DNA from: Dipetalonema caudispina
Lineage: Eukaryota > Nematoda > Chromadorea > Rhabditida > Onchocercidae
Direction: 5' to 3'
Length of the DNA stretch: 64,000 nt
Assembly (NCBI GenBank): GCA_013365325.1
Contig: JABVXV010000222.1
Location: forward strand, 43,662 to 107,661
The first letter of the stretch is position 1. Each line of letters begins with the position of its first letter. Shown piece after piece: positions 60,540 to 64,000 of this stretch. Both the position numbers and the translations under genes were made by a program. The notes under the pieces are model-generated. The model was not told where the DNA came from, made no database searches, and saw only the letters and a list, made by a program, of their open reading frames with translations.

Positions 60540-63119
60540 ATGTTCACCTCAATTGATGCTCTCTTACGATATGATAATAATCATAATCATAATCATAGTA
60601 ATAATAACAGTAACAATATCAGTAATAATACTAGTAATAATGATAATAATAATAATAATATTAATAGTAATATTATTACTAATAATAATAATAATAATAA
60701 TTCTCGTATTAATAGTAATTATCCGAATTTGGAAACTTTATCAAATTATCAAAAATTAAATGAGAAAATAACTCATATCCTACCTAATAATATTTCTTCA
60801 TCAAACTATTCTATTAATTCTCTATCATTATTTGCTAAAAATCAACACAATGTAAAAACATTTTCCACAATGGAAAATATGCAAAATGTTCCATCATTAA
60901 CGTCAACTTCATCATCAACAATAACTGTTACAACACCAATTATGCTATCATCATCATCATCATCATCAACAACAACATCAACATCAACAGCATCATTATC
61001 ATCATCATATATGTCATCAACAGCAATAGCAGCATCGAAAACAACAGCAGCAACAACAACAACAACAGCAACAACAACAACAACAACAGCAACAACAACG
61101 ATATCAGCAATAGCGACAACAACAACAACGACATCAATGACACCAGCAATGGCAACAAGGACAGAGGCATCGCCAATTCTAATTGAACAATTACCGTATC
61201 CATCCATGTTTCATCCCACTAACATTCCATTACTCTACGATCATATTGCTCTAACAAGTTAGCTCTTTTATGTATTACTACGATCCATATAGAATCTATG
61301 ATAATTAAATTTGTAATTAAGAATAGTAAGAGTAATTATAATAGTGTGAGAAAAATCAGATAGGATAAAAAATATGAAATTAATTTGTTCTCTAATTTTT
61401 CTAAAAAATTAAATTGAACAACGAATGATTATTACATTTATAATTTTTTCATTTCATTTTAAAATTTCATTCTAAAATAGTAAAGCCATTTTAAAGTGGT
61501 TTCATTTTCAAATAAGAAAAAAAAAATGCAAATACTTCAAGGACTTTAATTTTTGGTGTTTAATTTTAGCCAAATTAGGTAACAAATAACATAAAGTGAA
61601 GAAAGATAAAAAATAAAATAATGTAAAAGAGATTGGTGAATTTTTTATAAAATTATGCTAAACTATAAATTAATCTTACAAGCAAATTTTTTTGGGGTTA
61701 ATTAAATTTCAGGATTGAATGAGATTATTCATTTTTGTGAAATTGCAAATAGTAAGTTAAAATTTATACTATTAATTCATTTATTATTTAATGATAATTA
61801 TTTAAGGTTGAATTTGAATTGAGAAAAATTTCAACTTACTATTGTTAGTAAAAAAAAAAAAAACACAAAACTTGATTTTCCAGTTTTCAAATTATTGTAA
61901 TTCATTGATTTTCAATTCTTAAATTAACATTAAATCTATGTTTAATTATAGTAAATGCATGGCAAACATTGGGAAAGATACGACGTCCCCGTACAGCATT
62001 TACTACTGAACAACTCATTGAACTGGAAAGAAATTTCGCTCAAACACGTTACTTATCACGACCTAAAAGGTACCGTATACTTTAATACAAATTGATGATA
62101 TTATCTTAGCAACCAGAAAAATGCCAAGCTATTCGCTTACATGTTGATTGGATAAAAGACAAGGCACTAGTTTACTTGACAAATGGCCGATAATTATTAA
62201 TGTTAGCTTTATTGTCCAAATTGTACGAATAAAATTGTCAAATTTGAAGCAAATTCATTTTAATCACTTTTTACAGTATCACTACAACAACGATTCACTT
62301 ATTAATTAACTATTTCATAATTTATCGGAAAATATTAAGTCAAAAATGAAGAAAAAAAGTTAAATTTAATTTGATAATTTGAAAAAAAAGAAATAATAAA
62401 TGTTGAATATTTTATTTGAATTAATATCCTTTTTATTTTACTTATCTTCTTTTCTCCTATTCTTTCATGCCCATTGTTTTTTGAATTAAAAAAAAAAAAA
62501 AAAAAAAAAAAAAGATTTTTGTTTTGAGAATTAATATGTTTGAAAATGATGAAATATATAATCATGACAGTATTATCATTCTATCGAGCTTATCATGTTT
62601 CATTTATCATTGATTATCATTGTTATAGTTATAGCATAACTAGGTAGAATTATAATTATTGATTGTATTTTAACAAAATAATTACAAAAATTTAAGCTTA
62701 TTACAATTACAATTGTAGTCACAACTATGACATAATTAGGTATGACTTTAATTAGGATAGTATAAAAGGACAATAATTTTGATTGAGATGTATTATCTGA
62801 GGTAAAAATTGAGGGTTCATTTCTTGCTGTAGCCAAATGTTTACCATTTAACTTTATAGTTAATGAATTAGTCAAATGTATACCATTTAACAAACTTTTC
62901 TCAATCATTAAATTTTCCACAACTAATTTTTTTGATCCATTCATTAACTCGTCAAAATATTCCTAAATCAAATTAATATATTATTCATATCATTCCTTTA
63001 GGTATCAATTGGCTCAAAAATTGCATTTGTCAGAAACACAAATCAAAATATGGTTCCAGAATCGACGTATGAAGAATAAACGTTCCGGTCCAGCTATTTT
63101 AAATTCAAGTCAAGTCTAA
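60540..63119 (+). CDS. Homeobox transcription factor, MNX/HB9-like (possible ceh-12 relative)
   Basis: Three exons join in phase: 60540-61257, 61952-62069 and 63002-63119, giving 317 aa. The homeodomain is residues 249-308 (helix 1 [23 protein letters not shown], helix 3 [16 protein letters not shown]). Gln50 and Asn51 are present, so TAAT-type DNA binding is expected. RRPRTAFT and YLSRPKR are typical of MNX/HB9 proteins. Asn at position 56, in place of the usual Trp, is unusual. The protein ends nine residues after the domain. The N-terminal exon is low complexity: an Asn-rich run (about residues 12-55), poly-Ser, then Thr/Ala runs (about 128-205). An in-frame TAA lies about 30 bases upstream of the chosen ATG. 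The homeodomain is split by an intron at Arg31. AATAAA at 63246 may be the poly(A) signal. Family assignment beyond Antp-superclass is moderate. Confidence 0.88.
61258..61951 (+). other. Homeobox gene intron 1
   Basis: Donor GTTAGC and acceptor TTATAG. The donor sits so that the unspliced frame would stop two codons later. AT-rich, nothing else seen. Confidence 0.7.
62070..63001 (+). other. Homeobox gene intron 2
   Basis: 932 bases, donor GTACCG, acceptor CCTTTAG. It contains a long A run near 62488-62512 and a 114-aa minus-strand open frame (62600-62944) without recognisable features. Confidence 0.7.
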
Positions 63120-63876
63120 TTAACTTTATCATTAGTAATATATTCTATTAATATTTCATGTTTCAGTTATTCATTTTAGTTTTTCTTTCTTTTTTGTAAG
63201 ATAGGGAAATGAATTGGAGTCTAATAATTATAATTTACGTAACCGAATAAAAATTAGAAATTGCTGCAGTATTTGTGTAACATAAACATTTCTAATTGAA
63301 ATAAACTTTTTTTTTTTTTGATTGAATTAAGTTTAAAATTTACGTAATGATGTAAAAGTTATGCAAAATTATTGCAGTATTAGCAGCAAGGATTTTTGAT
63401 TGATATAATTTCACATTTTACATAATACTATTTACAAGTTCATTTTTGAATGATAAATGTATTTTTTGCTTTTAAATTTTATTGCTTTGTTAAAAAAAAA
63501 ATTGCATGTCAACATTGAACTATTTGTTTTGTTGTTGATTTGCTGAATTTTTCAATTATTTTTGTTAACTTTTTTTTGGAAAAAAAAAAGAAGAAACTAA
63601 CATTGCAAAAATGGACATATTAGTGATTTGTTATTTAGTATATTATTTTTACTAATAGAATTGTGCAATTTTTCTTTCTCTTTATTATTCTAACCGATAA
63701 TTAATTAATTAGTTTCATGCAAATAAAATTAATCATCGTATTAACGATATAATGAATAATAATATTGTGATGGATATGAATAAAGAAAAATGATAATAGA
63801 TAATCATAGCGAATAACATAACACAATAACGAATCATGGACGAAGATAATGGATAATAGGCAATGATAACATATGA
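63120..63876. other. 3' flank of the homeobox gene
   Basis: 3' UTR and AT-rich intergenic DNA with candidate AATAAA signals near 63246 and 63300. No further gene is seen. Confidence 0.5.

Positions 63877-64000
<124 letters not shown>

Noticed and set aside
60842..61207. Antisense frames rich in Val, Asp or Leu within the homeobox exon
   Set aside because: They are complements of the AAT/ACA/TCA arrays, so the residues follow from the repeat and not from selection.

Overview
This window is eukaryotic nuclear DNA from a nematode, most likely a filarial or other spirurid parasite (inferred). It is very AT-rich with many long A or T runs. Genes are split by introns with nematode-style acceptors (TTTTCAG/TTTTTAG). 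All five well-supported gene models were rebuilt by hand by joining exons whose reading phases match; transcript evidence was not available. In four genes a strong 3' splice acceptor sits within about 55 bases upstream of the start codon with no upstream coding exon seen (innexin A, innexin B, GnT-I, helicase). The sld-2-like gene shows the same. This is what SL trans-splicing would look like.

Layout: (1) 255-3265 (+) is a seven-exon SLD-2/RECQL4-N-terminus-like replication initiation factor (304 aa) with an internally duplicated exon pair and six full CDK sites. (2) 5552-11311 (-) and (3) 19411-25427 (-) are two tandem innexin genes (409 and 408 aa) that share intron positions in their 5' halves, separated by 8.1 kb of AT-rich DNA. 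(4) 33884-37750 (-) is an eight-exon N-acetylglucosaminyltransferase I (GnT-I/MGAT1, 414 aa). (5) 40859-56468 (+) is a 36-exon DEIH-box RNA helicase with an N-terminal R3H motif (1584 aa). It matches YTHDC2 along its length but has a low-complexity insert where vertebrate YTHDC2 has ankyrin repeats, and no YTH domain. (6) 60540-63119 (+) is a three-exon homeobox gene (317 aa), MNX/HB9-like by its homeodomain, with long Asn and Ser/Thr runs.

The genes belong to unrelated processes: DNA replication, gap junctions, N-glycan maturation, germline-type RNA regulation and transcription. No operon-like spacing is seen. GnT-I and the helicase are divergently arranged about 3 kb apart. The sld-2-like gene and innexin A are convergent.

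Non-coding stretches hold several minisatellites (90-bp, 51-bp, 81-bp and 59-bp units), microsatellites (AAT, TTTA, TA, CT, TATG) and a roughly 0.9 kb purine-skewed tract. No rRNA, tRNA, CRISPR array, intact transposon or bacterial insert was recognised.
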